Shown here: positions 57,187-64,000 of the stretch, piece after piece
How positions within the stretch are numbered: position 1 is the first letter of the stretch
Layout of the letters: each line of letters opens with the position of its first letter
Source: Cypionkella sp.
GTDB taxonomy: Bacteria > Pseudomonadota > Alphaproteobacteria > Rhodobacterales > Rhodobacteraceae
DNA: 64,000 nucleotides
Assembly (NCBI RefSeq): GCF_030652235.1
Contig: NZ_JAUSBA010000010.1
Span: 1 to 64,000, forward strand
Direction of reading: 5' to 3'
The notes under the pieces: generated by a model
Seen by the model: only the letters and a program-made list of their open reading frames with translations
Told to the model about the DNA's origin: nothing
Databases searched by the model: none
Position numbers and translations under genes: made by a program

Positions 57187-57271
57187 TGGTGCCCAGGAGA
57201 GGACTCGAACCTCCACGTCTTGCAACACTGGTACCTGAAACCAGCGCGTCTACCAATTCCGCCACCAGGGC
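57187..57271 (-). tRNA. tRNA-Leu (CAG)
   Basis: An 85-base class II tRNA read on the minus strand from 57271. It has a D arm GCG/CGC, anticodon stem CTGGT/ACCAG with loop TTCAGGT (anticodon CAG), a long variable arm of about 13 bases, a T loop TTCGAGT and an encoded CCA end. Leucine identity fits the long variable arm. The acceptor stem GCCCTGG/CCTGGGC has a U-U mismatch at the fifth pair. Confidence 0.95.
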
Positions 57272-57445
57272 AAGTGTCGTGAAGGCGATGTAGCCAAGCC
57301 GGATGGGGGAGTCAACGGTGCCCAAAAGAAAATCTGGGCGGCCGCACAGAAAATCTGGAAAATCTGTCGCGGTGAATAGACTTGCCGCTGTGGCCCGGTC
57401 AGATTATTCAGTCGGAAACGCAAAGCACGGCCAAAGGGGGTTCGC

Positions 57446-58429
57446 ATGAGCAAACTTGTCACGATCTACGGCGGATCGGGTTTTGTCGGCCGCTACATCG
57501 CGCGCCGGATGGCGAAAGAGGGCTGGCGCGTCCGCGTCGCCTGCCGCCGCCCGAACCAGGCGTTGTTCGTCAAACCCTACGGCACCCCCGGCCAAGTTGA
57601 CCCGGTGTTCTGCAATATCCGCGACGATGCCTCGGTTCTGGCCGCAATGGCCGGATCGGATGCCGTGGTGAACTGCGTCGGCACCTTTGATCGCGGCGGT
57701 AAGAACAACTTCATCGCCGTTCAATCCGAAGGCGCCGCCCGCATCGCCCGCCTTGCTGCCCGGCAAGGCATCGCTGCCCTCGTGCATATCTCGGCGATCG
57801 GTGCCGATGTGAACGGTGCCAGCCTTTACGCCCAATCCAAAGGCGCAGGCGAAGCCGCCATTCTTGCAGCCTTCCCCACGGCAATGATCCTGCGGCCTTC
57901 GGTGATTTTCGGCAATGAAGATGGCTTCTTTAACCGCTTCGGGGCGATGGCCCGCTTGGGGCCGATCCTGCCCTTGGTCGGCGGCAACACCAAATTCCAG
58001 CCGGTCTATGTCGATGACGTCGCCCAAGCCGCCGTCAAAGGCATCAAGGGCGAGGCGCGTGGCATCTATGAACTCGGCGGCCCCGATGTGGAAACCTTCC
58101 GCACCATCATCACCAAAATGCTTGGCGTGATCCGCCGTCGCCGTCTGGTGCTGAACCTGCCGTTCCCCATCGCTTTGATTCCGGCCACCCTGCTTGATTT
58201 CGCGTCCTTCGCGACGGGCGGCATTTTCAAGAACAGCATGATCACCCGCGATCAAGTCGCCTCCCTGCGCAGCGACAACACCGTCGCCCCCGGCGCGAAA
58301 ACCTTGGCTGACCTGGGCATCACCGCCACCGATTACGCGTCGGTGATCCCGGAATACCTCTGGCGCTACCGCCCCTCTGGCCAATACGCAGCCATCAAAG
58401 AATCGGCGAAGCACCTGAAGAAGGTCTAA
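57446..58429 (+). CDS. NDUFA9-like NAD(P)-binding protein (atypical SDR)
   Basis: A 327-residue extended/atypical short-chain dehydrogenase fold. The nucleotide-binding motif is YGGSGFVGRYIA (about 8-19). It lacks a clear YxxxK active pair in the usual setting (LYAQSKGAGE gives Y-x3-K at the expected place). It resembles the complex I accessory subunit NDUFA9, known in alphaproteobacteria and mitochondria, and related ubiquinone-biosynthesis helpers. ATG 57446 follows GGGGG. uppP starts three bases after it. Confidence 0.87.
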   Translation: MSKLVTIYGGSGFVGRYIARRMAKEGWRVRVACRRPNQALFVKPYGTPGQVDPVFCNIRDDASVLAAMAGSDAVVNCVGTFDRGGKNNFIAVQSEGAARIARLAARQGIAALVHISAIGADVNGASLYAQSKGAGEAAILAAFPTAMILRPSVIFGNEDGFFNRFGAMARLGPILPLVGGNTKFQPVYVDDVAQAAVKGIKGEARGIYELGGPDVETFRTIITKMLGVIRRRRLVLNLPFPIALIPATLLDFASFATGGIFKNSMITRDQVASLRSDNTVAPGAKTLADLGITATDYASVIPEYLWRYRPSGQYAAIKESAKHLKKV

Positions 58430-58432
58430 ATT

Positions 58433-59233
58433 TTGGAACACACCCTGACCGCCGCCCTGCTTGGTCTGCTCGAGGGGTTGACCGAATTTATCCCGGTATC
58501 CTCAACGGGCCACCTGCTGCTGGCAGGCCATTTTCTTGGCTTCCAATCCGCAGGCAAGACGTTCGAGGTGGTGATCCAGCTTGGCGCAGTCCTTGCCATT
58601 CTTACCGTCTATTTCGGCAAACTCGTCACCGTGTTCGGCACCGCCCACCGCGACCCTGCCGCGATGCGTTTCATCGTATCGGTGCTGCTGGCCTTCCTTC
58701 CGGCGGTGGTGATCGGCGTGATTGCCCACGATTTCATCAAAACCGTGCTGTTCGAATCGCCGATGCTGATCGCCATCATGCTGATCGTGGGCGGGATCGT
58801 CCTGCTGTTTGTCGAACGCATCGCCCCGCCCGCCACCATCGACAGTGCCGAAACCATCCCGTTCCGCAAAGCCCTCGCCATTGGCTTGATCCAGTGTCTT
58901 GCCATGGTCCCCGGCGTTTCGCGCTCTGGCTCTACGATCATCGGGGCATTGATGCTGGGGGTCTCAAAACGCGCCGCGGCTGAGTTTTCGTTCTTCCTGT
59001 CGCTGCCGACAATGGCTGGGGCCGTCGCGTACGACATCTACAAATCCCGCCACATCCTCGACTTCTCGGCGTGGTCCGACATTTCTGTAGGCTTTGTCGT
59101 GGCGTTCCTCACCGCCGTATTCGTGGTGCGTGGCCTGCTAAATTTCGTCAGCCGTAACGGCTTCGCGCCCTTCGCATGGTGGCGAATCATCATCGGATCA
59201 CTTGCCCTCGGGGCACTTTTGGCAGGGTTCTAG
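58433..59233 (+). CDS. uppP: Undecaprenyl-diphosphatase UppP (BacA type)
   Basis: A 266-residue membrane enzyme that dephosphorylates undecaprenyl pyrophosphate to recycle the lipid carrier for peptidoglycan and other glycans. The start is TTG 58433. Catalytic motifs are [14 protein letters not shown] (14-27) and [10 protein letters not shown]. Seven to eight membrane helices. Probably co-transcribed with the NDUFA9-like gene. The following 160 bases to gltD are AT-richer and probably hold the gltD promoter; no clear terminator is seen. Confidence 0.96.
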   Translation: MEHTLTAALLGLLEGLTEFIPVSSTGHLLLAGHFLGFQSAGKTFEVVIQLGAVLAILTVYFGKLVTVFGTAHRDPAAMRFIVSVLLAFLPAVVIGVIAHDFIKTVLFESPMLIAIMLIVGGIVLLFVERIAPPATIDSAETIPFRKALAIGLIQCLAMVPGVSRSGSTIIGALMLGVSKRAAAEFSFFLSLPTMAGAVAYDIYKSRHILDFSAWSDISVGFVVAFLTAVFVVRGLLNFVSRNGFAPFAWWRIIIGSLALGALLAGF

Positions 59234-59394
59234 GTCGATAGGTATCACGTGCTGACATAATATTGATGATATCAGTCAGAAATGTTGACCTGCCATCGAA
59301 AAAACCCAAACATAGGTCAGTCATGATGACTTTTATTTAACTCCGTTCCAAAGTATCAACGCCCGACAGTGACATTCCACCTAAGGGGCAGATT

Positions 59395-60831
59395 ATGGCC
59401 GGGCAGAAAATGCTGAAATTCGTGACACTGGGCAAAGAGATGCCCACCAAGCGCGAAGCCGACCTCCGCAGCCATGATTTCGATGAAATCTATCGCCAAT
59501 TCGCGGTCGATAAAGCCGCCGAGCAGGCGTCGCGGTGCAGCCAATGCGGCGTGCCGTATTGTCAGTCACACTGCCCGTTGCACAACAACATCCCCGACTG
59601 GCTGCGCCTCACCGCCGAGGGCCGCTTGGAAGAAGCCTACGAGCTTTCCCAAGCCACCAACACCTTCCCGGAAATCTGCGGCCGCATCTGCCCGCAAGAC
59701 CGCCTCTGTGAAGGCAACTGTGTGATTGAGCAATCCGGCCACGGCACCGTCACCATCGGCGCGGTCGAGAAATACCTCACCGACAAAGCCTGGGAAATGG
59801 GCTGGGTCAAACCGATCAAAGCCCACACCCAGCGCATGGAATCCGTCGGCATCATCGGCGCTGGCCCCGGTGGCCTCGCCGCCGCCGATGTGCTGCGCCG
59901 CGCAGGCGTGCAAGTCACCGTCTACGACCGCTACGACCGCGCAGGCGGCCTGCTCACCTACGGCATCCCCGGTTTCAAACTGGAAAAACCCGTGGTCATG
60001 CAGCGCATTGAGCAGCTTGAAATCGCAGGCGTCACCTTCGTGCTGAACTGCAAAGTCGGCGAAGACCTGTCCTTCGACGCCATTCGTGGCCAACATGACG
60101 CCATTCTGATCGCCACCGGAGTCTACAAAGCCCGCGACATCGAAGCCCCGGGCGTCGGGGCCAAAGGCGTCGTCCGCGCGCTGGATTACCTTACCGCCTC
60201 CAACCGCAAATCTTTCGGCGATGATGTGGTCGAATTTGACTCGGGCGAACTCAATGCCGACGGCAAACGCGTCGTCGTCATCGGCGGCGGTGACACCGCG
60301 ATGGACTGTGTACGCACCGCGATCCGTCAGGGCGCCACTTCGGTGAAATGCCTTTACCGCCGCGACAGAGCCAACATGCCGGGCAGCCAGCGCGAAACCC
60401 AAAACGCCGAGGAAGAAGGCGTCGAGTTCGTCTGGCTCTCGGCCCCGAAAGGCTTCACCGGCGGCACCACGGTTGAGGGTGTCATGGTGCAAAAAATGCG
60501 CCTTGGCTCACCGGATTCCTCTGGCCGCCAAACCCCCGAACTGATCGAGGGTGCCGATTACATCGAGCCCGCTGATCTCGTCGTGCAAGCCCTTGGCTTC
60601 GAGCCCGAAGCGATCCAAACCCTGTGGGGCGTTCCTGACCTCGCCGTCACCCGCTGGGGTACCATTAAGGCTGACTTCCGCAGCCACGCCACCTCGCTCG
60701 CCGGCGTCTACGCCGCAGGCGACATCGTGCGCGGAGCCTCGCTCGTCGTCTGGGCCATCCGCGACGGGCGCGATGCCGCCGACTCTATCTTGGCATATCT
60801 GGCGCAACCTGCTTCGGTTGCGGCAGAGTGA
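59395..60831 (+). CDS. gltD: Glutamate synthase small subunit
   Basis: A 478-residue FAD and Fe-S protein that feeds NADPH electrons to GltB for glutamate synthesis. N-terminal cysteine clusters (CSQCGVPYCQSHCP and CGRICPQDRLCEGNC, about 45-110) bind 4Fe-4S centres. FAD- and NADPH-binding motifs GIIGAGPGGLAAADVL and VVVIGGGDTAMDCVRTA follow, and the C-terminal YAAGDIVRGASLVVWAI is typical. ATG 59395 has AAGGGG upstream. Confidence 0.97.
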   Translation: MAGQKMLKFVTLGKEMPTKREADLRSHDFDEIYRQFAVDKAAEQASRCSQCGVPYCQSHCPLHNNIPDWLRLTAEGRLEEAYELSQATNTFPEICGRICPQDRLCEGNCVIEQSGHGTVTIGAVEKYLTDKAWEMGWVKPIKAHTQRMESVGIIGAGPGGLAAADVLRRAGVQVTVYDRYDRAGGLLTYGIPGFKLEKPVVMQRIEQLEIAGVTFVLNCKVGEDLSFDAIRGQHDAILIATGVYKARDIEAPGVGAKGVVRALDYLTASNRKSFGDDVVEFDSGELNADGKRVVVIGGGDTAMDCVRTAIRQGATSVKCLYRRDRANMPGSQRETQNAEEEGVEFVWLSAPKGFTGGTTVEGVMVQKMRLGSPDSSGRQTPELIEGADYIEPADLVVQALGFEPEAIQTLWGVPDLAVTRWGTIKADFRSHATSLAGVYAAGDIVRGASLVVWAIRDGRDAADSILAYLAQPASVAAE

Positions 60832-60863
60832 TCGCACAGATCGCACCCACAAAGGACATCACC

Positions 60864-61622
60864 ATGCGGACTGCCCTGCTTTTCCCGCTGTTCTTCCTAG
60901 CCACTCCGCTGCTCGCGGGCAGCTTCATCCCACCTGAAGGCTGCACCGCTACCCTCACCGTGCAATCGCGCGGCTGCTATGTGGCGAACTACTACACCTG
61001 CGAGAAAGACAATCCCGGCGACAAATGGCGTGCGGATTTTGATCAGGAAGGCATGTTCTACATGTCGAAAATCGACCGTGAAACCCAGTGGATCGAAAGC
61101 TATGACCTGAACCCGACGGTCGTTCAAACCCTCGATCCGAACCCCAAAGACCCGGCAAATTTCTCCAGCCTGCTGGCCACTGGCCGCGATGATTTCGACT
61201 TCAGCCTTAGCAAAGACAACGGCGAACACACCAATGTCAAAGGCTACGACAAGCTGACAGGCGAAACCGCCATCATCGACGGCGTCACCCTGCAACGCAC
61301 CGAATTTGAATATGTCGAGACTGACGATGCTGGCAACGAATTGCGCAAGGCACGTGGCCACGAATACATCAGCGCCGAGTGGCGGAACTTCTTTTCCGGC
61401 CAGTCCGAATGGTGGGACGGCACGCAATGGCTACCCCTCGAAGGCAGCCCGGTGCAATTCATCCTGTCCGGCGAAAAAGGCTTCGCCGCCACCCAACCGA
61501 TCTTTGAATGTGATGCCGTGATGTCCGAAGCCACGCCGCTTGAGCGGTTGTGGCGGGCATCATCCCAAAATCCGACCGGAGCCGCAGCCGCAGCCCCAAT
61601 CGCCGCCAGCCCGAAGGAGTAA
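60864..61622 (+). CDS. Secreted protein of unknown function between gltD and gltB
   Basis: A 252-residue protein starting at ATG 60864 with AAAGGA upstream. The signal peptide (1-18) ends LLAGS. The mature part has several early cysteines (GCTATL, RGCYVANYYTCEKD) and one late (FECDAVM), suggesting disulfides. The tail is Ala/Pro-rich. No domain recognised. It starts 32 bases after gltD and gltB starts three bases after it, so it is in the same operon, which is odd for an exported protein within a cytoplasmic enzyme pair. Confidence 0.78.
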   Translation: MRTALLFPLFFLATPLLAGSFIPPEGCTATLTVQSRGCYVANYYTCEKDNPGDKWRADFDQEGMFYMSKIDRETQWIESYDLNPTVVQTLDPNPKDPANFSSLLATGRDDFDFSLSKDNGEHTNVKGYDKLTGETAIIDGVTLQRTEFEYVETDDAGNELRKARGHEYISAEWRNFFSGQSEWWDGTQWLPLEGSPVQFILSGEKGFAATQPIFECDAVMSEATPLERLWRASSQNPTGAAAAAPIAASPKE

Positions 61623-61625
61623 GCC

Positions 61626-64000
61626 ATGACGATCTATGATGAAGCTTGGGTGAAGGCCGAAGAAGCCAAACGCGCCTATATGGACGCCAACAGCCTGTAT
61701 AAAACCGAAGACGAACATTCGTCCTGCGGCGTTGGTCTGGTGGTGGCGATCTCGGGCAAACCCAGTCGCAAGGTCGTCGAACACGGCATCAACGCGTTGA
61801 AGGCGATCTGGCACCGCGGTGCTGTCGATGCCGATGGCAAAACTGGTGATGGTGCGGGCATCCATGTGCAGATCCCGGTGAAATTCTTCTACGACCAAGT
61901 CCGCCGCACCGGGCATGAGCCCGACATCCACAAGCTGATCGCCGTCGGTCAGGTTTTCCTGCCACGTACCGATTTCGGCGCGCAAGAACGCTGCCGCACC
62001 ATTGTCGAGGCCGAAGTTTTGCGGATGGGCCACTACATTTACGGCTGGCGTCACGTTCCGGTCGATACTTCGGTGCTGGGCGACAAAGCCAACGCCACCC
62101 GCCCCGAGATTGAACAAATCCTGATCCGCAATGACAAAGCCATCGACGAAGAACAGTTCGAGCGCGAGCTGTACATCATCCGCCGCCGCATCGAAAAAGC
62201 CGCCCTCGCAAGCCAAATCCAAGGCATGTATCTGTGCAGCTTGTCGTGCCGCAGCATCATCTACAAAGGCATGATGCTGGCCGAACAGGTTGCCACCTTC
62301 TACCCCGACCTGATGGACGACCGCTTTGAATCCGCCTTCGCGATCTACCACCAGCGCTATTCGACCAACACCTTCCCGCAGTGGTGGCTGGCGCAACCGT
62401 TCCGCATGTTGGCCCATAACGGCGAAATCAACACGCTGAAAGGAAACATCAACTGGATGAAATCCCATGAGATTCGGATGGCATCGAACAACTTTGGCGA
62501 TGCCGCCGAAGACATCAAACCGATCATCCCCGCAGGCACCTCTGACTCGGGCGCGCTGGATGCGGTGTTCGAAGCGCTGGTGCGGTCGGGCCGCAATGCC
62601 CCGCTTGCCAAGACAATGCTGGTGCCGGAAGCATGGAGCAAAGCCACCACCGATATGAAGCCCGCTTGGGCCGATATGTATGCCTATTGCAACTCGGTGA
62701 TTGAACCTTGGGATGGCCCCGCCGCCTTGGCGATGACAGATGGCCGCTGGGTCTGCGGCGGGCTTGATCGCAATGGCCTGCGCCCGATGCGCTATGTGGT
62801 CACCGGCGATGGCCTGCTGATCGCGGGCTCTGAGGCCGGCATGGTTCCGGTGGACGAAGCCACCATCCGCGAAAAGGGTGCGCTTGGGCCGGGGCAGATG
62901 ATCGCCGTCGATATGGCCGAGGGCAAACTTTACCACGACGTGGCGCTGAAGGATAAGCTCGCCGCCGCCCAGCCTTACGGTACATGGATTGAGAAGATCG
63001 TCGATCTCAACGTGTTGCTGCGCGACGTGCCGGAAGTGGCGATGTTTGAAGGCGCCGATCTGCGCAAACGCCAGATCGCGGCGGGCTTTACGGTGGAAGA
63101 ACTGGAACAAGTGCTGGCCCCGATGGCCGAAGACGGTAAGGAAATGATCGCTTCGATGGGCGATGACACCCCCGCCGCCGTGCTTTCGTCGGTCTACCGC
63201 CCGCTGTCGCATTTCTTCCGGCAGAATTTCAGCCAAGTCACCAATCCACCGATCGACTCGCTGCGCGAAGGCCGGGTGATGTCGCTGAAAACCCGCTTTG
63301 GCAACCTGCGCAACGTGCTGGACGAAAACAACGCCCAGAACGAAATCCTTGTGCTGGAAAGCCCGTTCCTTGCCAACGCCGAGTTTGACGTGTTGGTCAA
63401 ACGCTTTGGCGATCAGGTTGCCTTCATCGACTGCACCTTCCCGGCCAACGCTGGCCCCGATGCCCTGCGCCAAGGGCTGGAACGTATCCGCGCCGAAGCC
63501 GAAGACGCCGTGCGCTCGGGTGCAGGCCAGTTGGTGATGACCGATCAGCATCAAAGCCCTGAAAAGGTGGCGATGCCGATGATCCTTGCGACCTCGGCGG
63601 TCCACTCTTGGCTAACCCGCAAGGGCCTGCGCACCTTCTGTTCGATCAATGTCCGCGCTGCAGAATGTATCGACCCGCATTATTTCGCCGTTCTGATTGG
63701 CTCGGGGGCCACCACCGTCAACGCCTATCTTGCGCAAGACAGCATCGCTGACCGTATCCGCCGCAATCTGATCGACGGCAGTCTGGTCGATGCGATGCGC
63801 CGTTATGGCAATGCGGTCGATGCGGGCCTGCTGAAAATCATGTCCAAAATGGGCATTTCGGTGATCTCGTCCTACCGCGGCGGTCTGAATTTTGAGGCCG
63901 TCGGCCTGTCCCGCGCCATGGTCGCCGAATACTTCCCCGGTATGCAAAGCCGCATCTCGGGCATCGGTCTGCACGGCATCCAGATGAAGGTCGAAGAAGT
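61626..64000 (+). CDS. gltB: Glutamate synthase large subunit (3' truncated by window)
   Basis: The first 791 codons are visible, from ATG 61626. After a propeptide of about 33 residues comes the nucleophile cysteine in SSCGVGLVV, which splits glutamine in the class II amidotransferase domain (to about residue 430). FAIYHQRYSTNTFPQWWLAQPFR and AHNGEINTLKGN (in part) are diagnostic. The central domain follows, and the start of the FMN/3Fe-4S synthase domain is entered near the window end (GTDQHQSPEKVAMP-like TDQHQSPEKVAMP region). With GltD it makes glutamate from 2-oxoglutarate and glutamine. Confidence 0.97.
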   Translation, partial: MTIYDEAWVKAEEAKRAYMDANSLYKTEDEHSSCGVGLVVAISGKPSRKVVEHGINALKAIWHRGAVDADGKTGDGAGIHVQIPVKFFYDQVRRTGHEPDIHKLIAVGQVFLPRTDFGAQERCRTIVEAEVLRMGHYIYGWRHVPVDTSVLGDKANATRPEIEQILIRNDKAIDEEQFERELYIIRRRIEKAALASQIQGMYLCSLSCRSIIYKGMMLAEQVATFYPDLMDDRFESAFAIYHQRYSTNTFPQWWLAQPFRMLAHNGEINTLKGNINWMKSHEIRMASNNFGDAAEDIKPIIPAGTSDSGALDAVFEALVRSGRNAPLAKTMLVPEAWSKATTDMKPAWADMYAYCNSVIEPWDGPAALAMTDGRWVCGGLDRNGLRPMRYVVTGDGLLIAGSEAGMVPVDEATIREKGALGPGQMIAVDMAEGKLYHDVALKDKLAAAQPYGTWIEKIVDLNVLLRDVPEVAMFEGADLRKRQIAAGFTVEELEQVLAPMAEDGKEMIASMGDDTPAAVLSSVYRPLSHFFRQNFSQVTNPPIDSLREGRVMSLKTRFGNLRNVLDENNAQNEILVLESPFLANAEFDVLVKRFGDQVAFIDCTFPANAGPDALRQGLERIRAEAEDAVRSGAGQLVMTDQHQSPEKVAMPMILATSAVHSWLTRKGLRTFCSINVRAAECIDPHYFAVLIGSGATTVNAYLAQDSIADRIRRNLIDGSLVDAMRRYGNAVDAGLLKIMSKMGISVISSYRGGLNFEAVGLSRAMVAEYFPGMQSRISGIGLHGIQMKVEE

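Noticed and set aside
56899-57228. Upstream part of the frame at 56536, running into the tRNA
   Set aside because: It overlaps a well-formed tRNA-Leu gene and its terminator, so translation from there is not credible.
57404-58441. 345-codon open frame opposite the NDUFA9-like gene
   Set aside because: Gly/Asp/His-rich antisense product; the plus-strand gene has clear motifs.
61560-63605. 681-codon open frame on the minus strand opposite gltB
   Set aside because: It lies fully across the clear gltB reading frame and has antisense-type composition.

Overview
The window looks like a chromosomal segment of an alphaproteobacterium of the Rhodobacteraceae (Rhodobacter/Pseudorhodobacter-like). The signs are high G+C, the gene neighbourhoods (argJ-mutT, an NDUFA9-like gene beside uppP, a secretory gene between gltD and gltB, kdsD-lptC-lptA-lptB-hpf-ptsN), an alphaproteobacterial RpoH-type promoter at dnaK, and a GC-rich 'ATAAATACTCCGGGGG' intergenic repeat that I associate with this family from memory. 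No database search was possible, so product names rest on motifs and recall.

Layout. 1-2464: three tightly overlapping tyrosine recombinases, the first cut by the window edge, matching the 'recombinase in trio' (RIT) mobile element layout. A 320-base repeat-rich tail follows. 2784-11500: envelope and housekeeping genes (PBP-OmpA fusion, secA and a neighbouring exported protein, parvulin isomerase, argJ, mutT, a 46-residue microprotein). 11538-17041: rimP-nusA-ylxR-infB operon on the minus strand, with a terminator-like hairpin directly before rimP. 17178-19400: cupin protein, prolyl aminopeptidase, ubiG.

19508-31165 is an accessory-looking catabolic region. A minus-strand operon encodes a CocE/NonD-type hydrolase, a complete peptide/nickel-family ABC importer and a BetI-like TetR regulator. 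A divergent plus-strand pair encodes a trimethylamine-dehydrogenase-like flavoprotein and an MttB-family methyltransferase homologue. The shared 120-bp intergenic region carries two copies of one sequence in opposite orientation, probably operators. The set reads as uptake, hydrolysis and demethylation of an unknown methylated amine or its ester/amide; this is the best candidate for an undescribed pathway.

31190-34313: dnaJ and dnaK, with an RpoH-type promoter. 34686-44828: surface glycan region with a polysaccharide-export permease, cysQ, kdsB, galU, four glycosyltransferases and a two-part sulfotransferase. CysQ would remove the PAP made by the sulfotransferase, so a sulfated surface polysaccharide is plausible. 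44825-49592: ptsN, hpf, lptB, lptA, lptC, kdsD and rnd (Kdo supply and LPS export).

49816-56421: pentitol-type operon (AraC regulator, sugar ABC importer, short-chain dehydrogenase, FGGY kinase), consistent with ribitol-like uptake and conversion to a ketopentose phosphate. 57187-57271: tRNA-Leu(CAG) beside about 700 bases with no convincing gene. 57446-64000: NDUFA9-like protein, uppP, gltD, a secreted protein of unknown function, and the first 791 codons of gltB.
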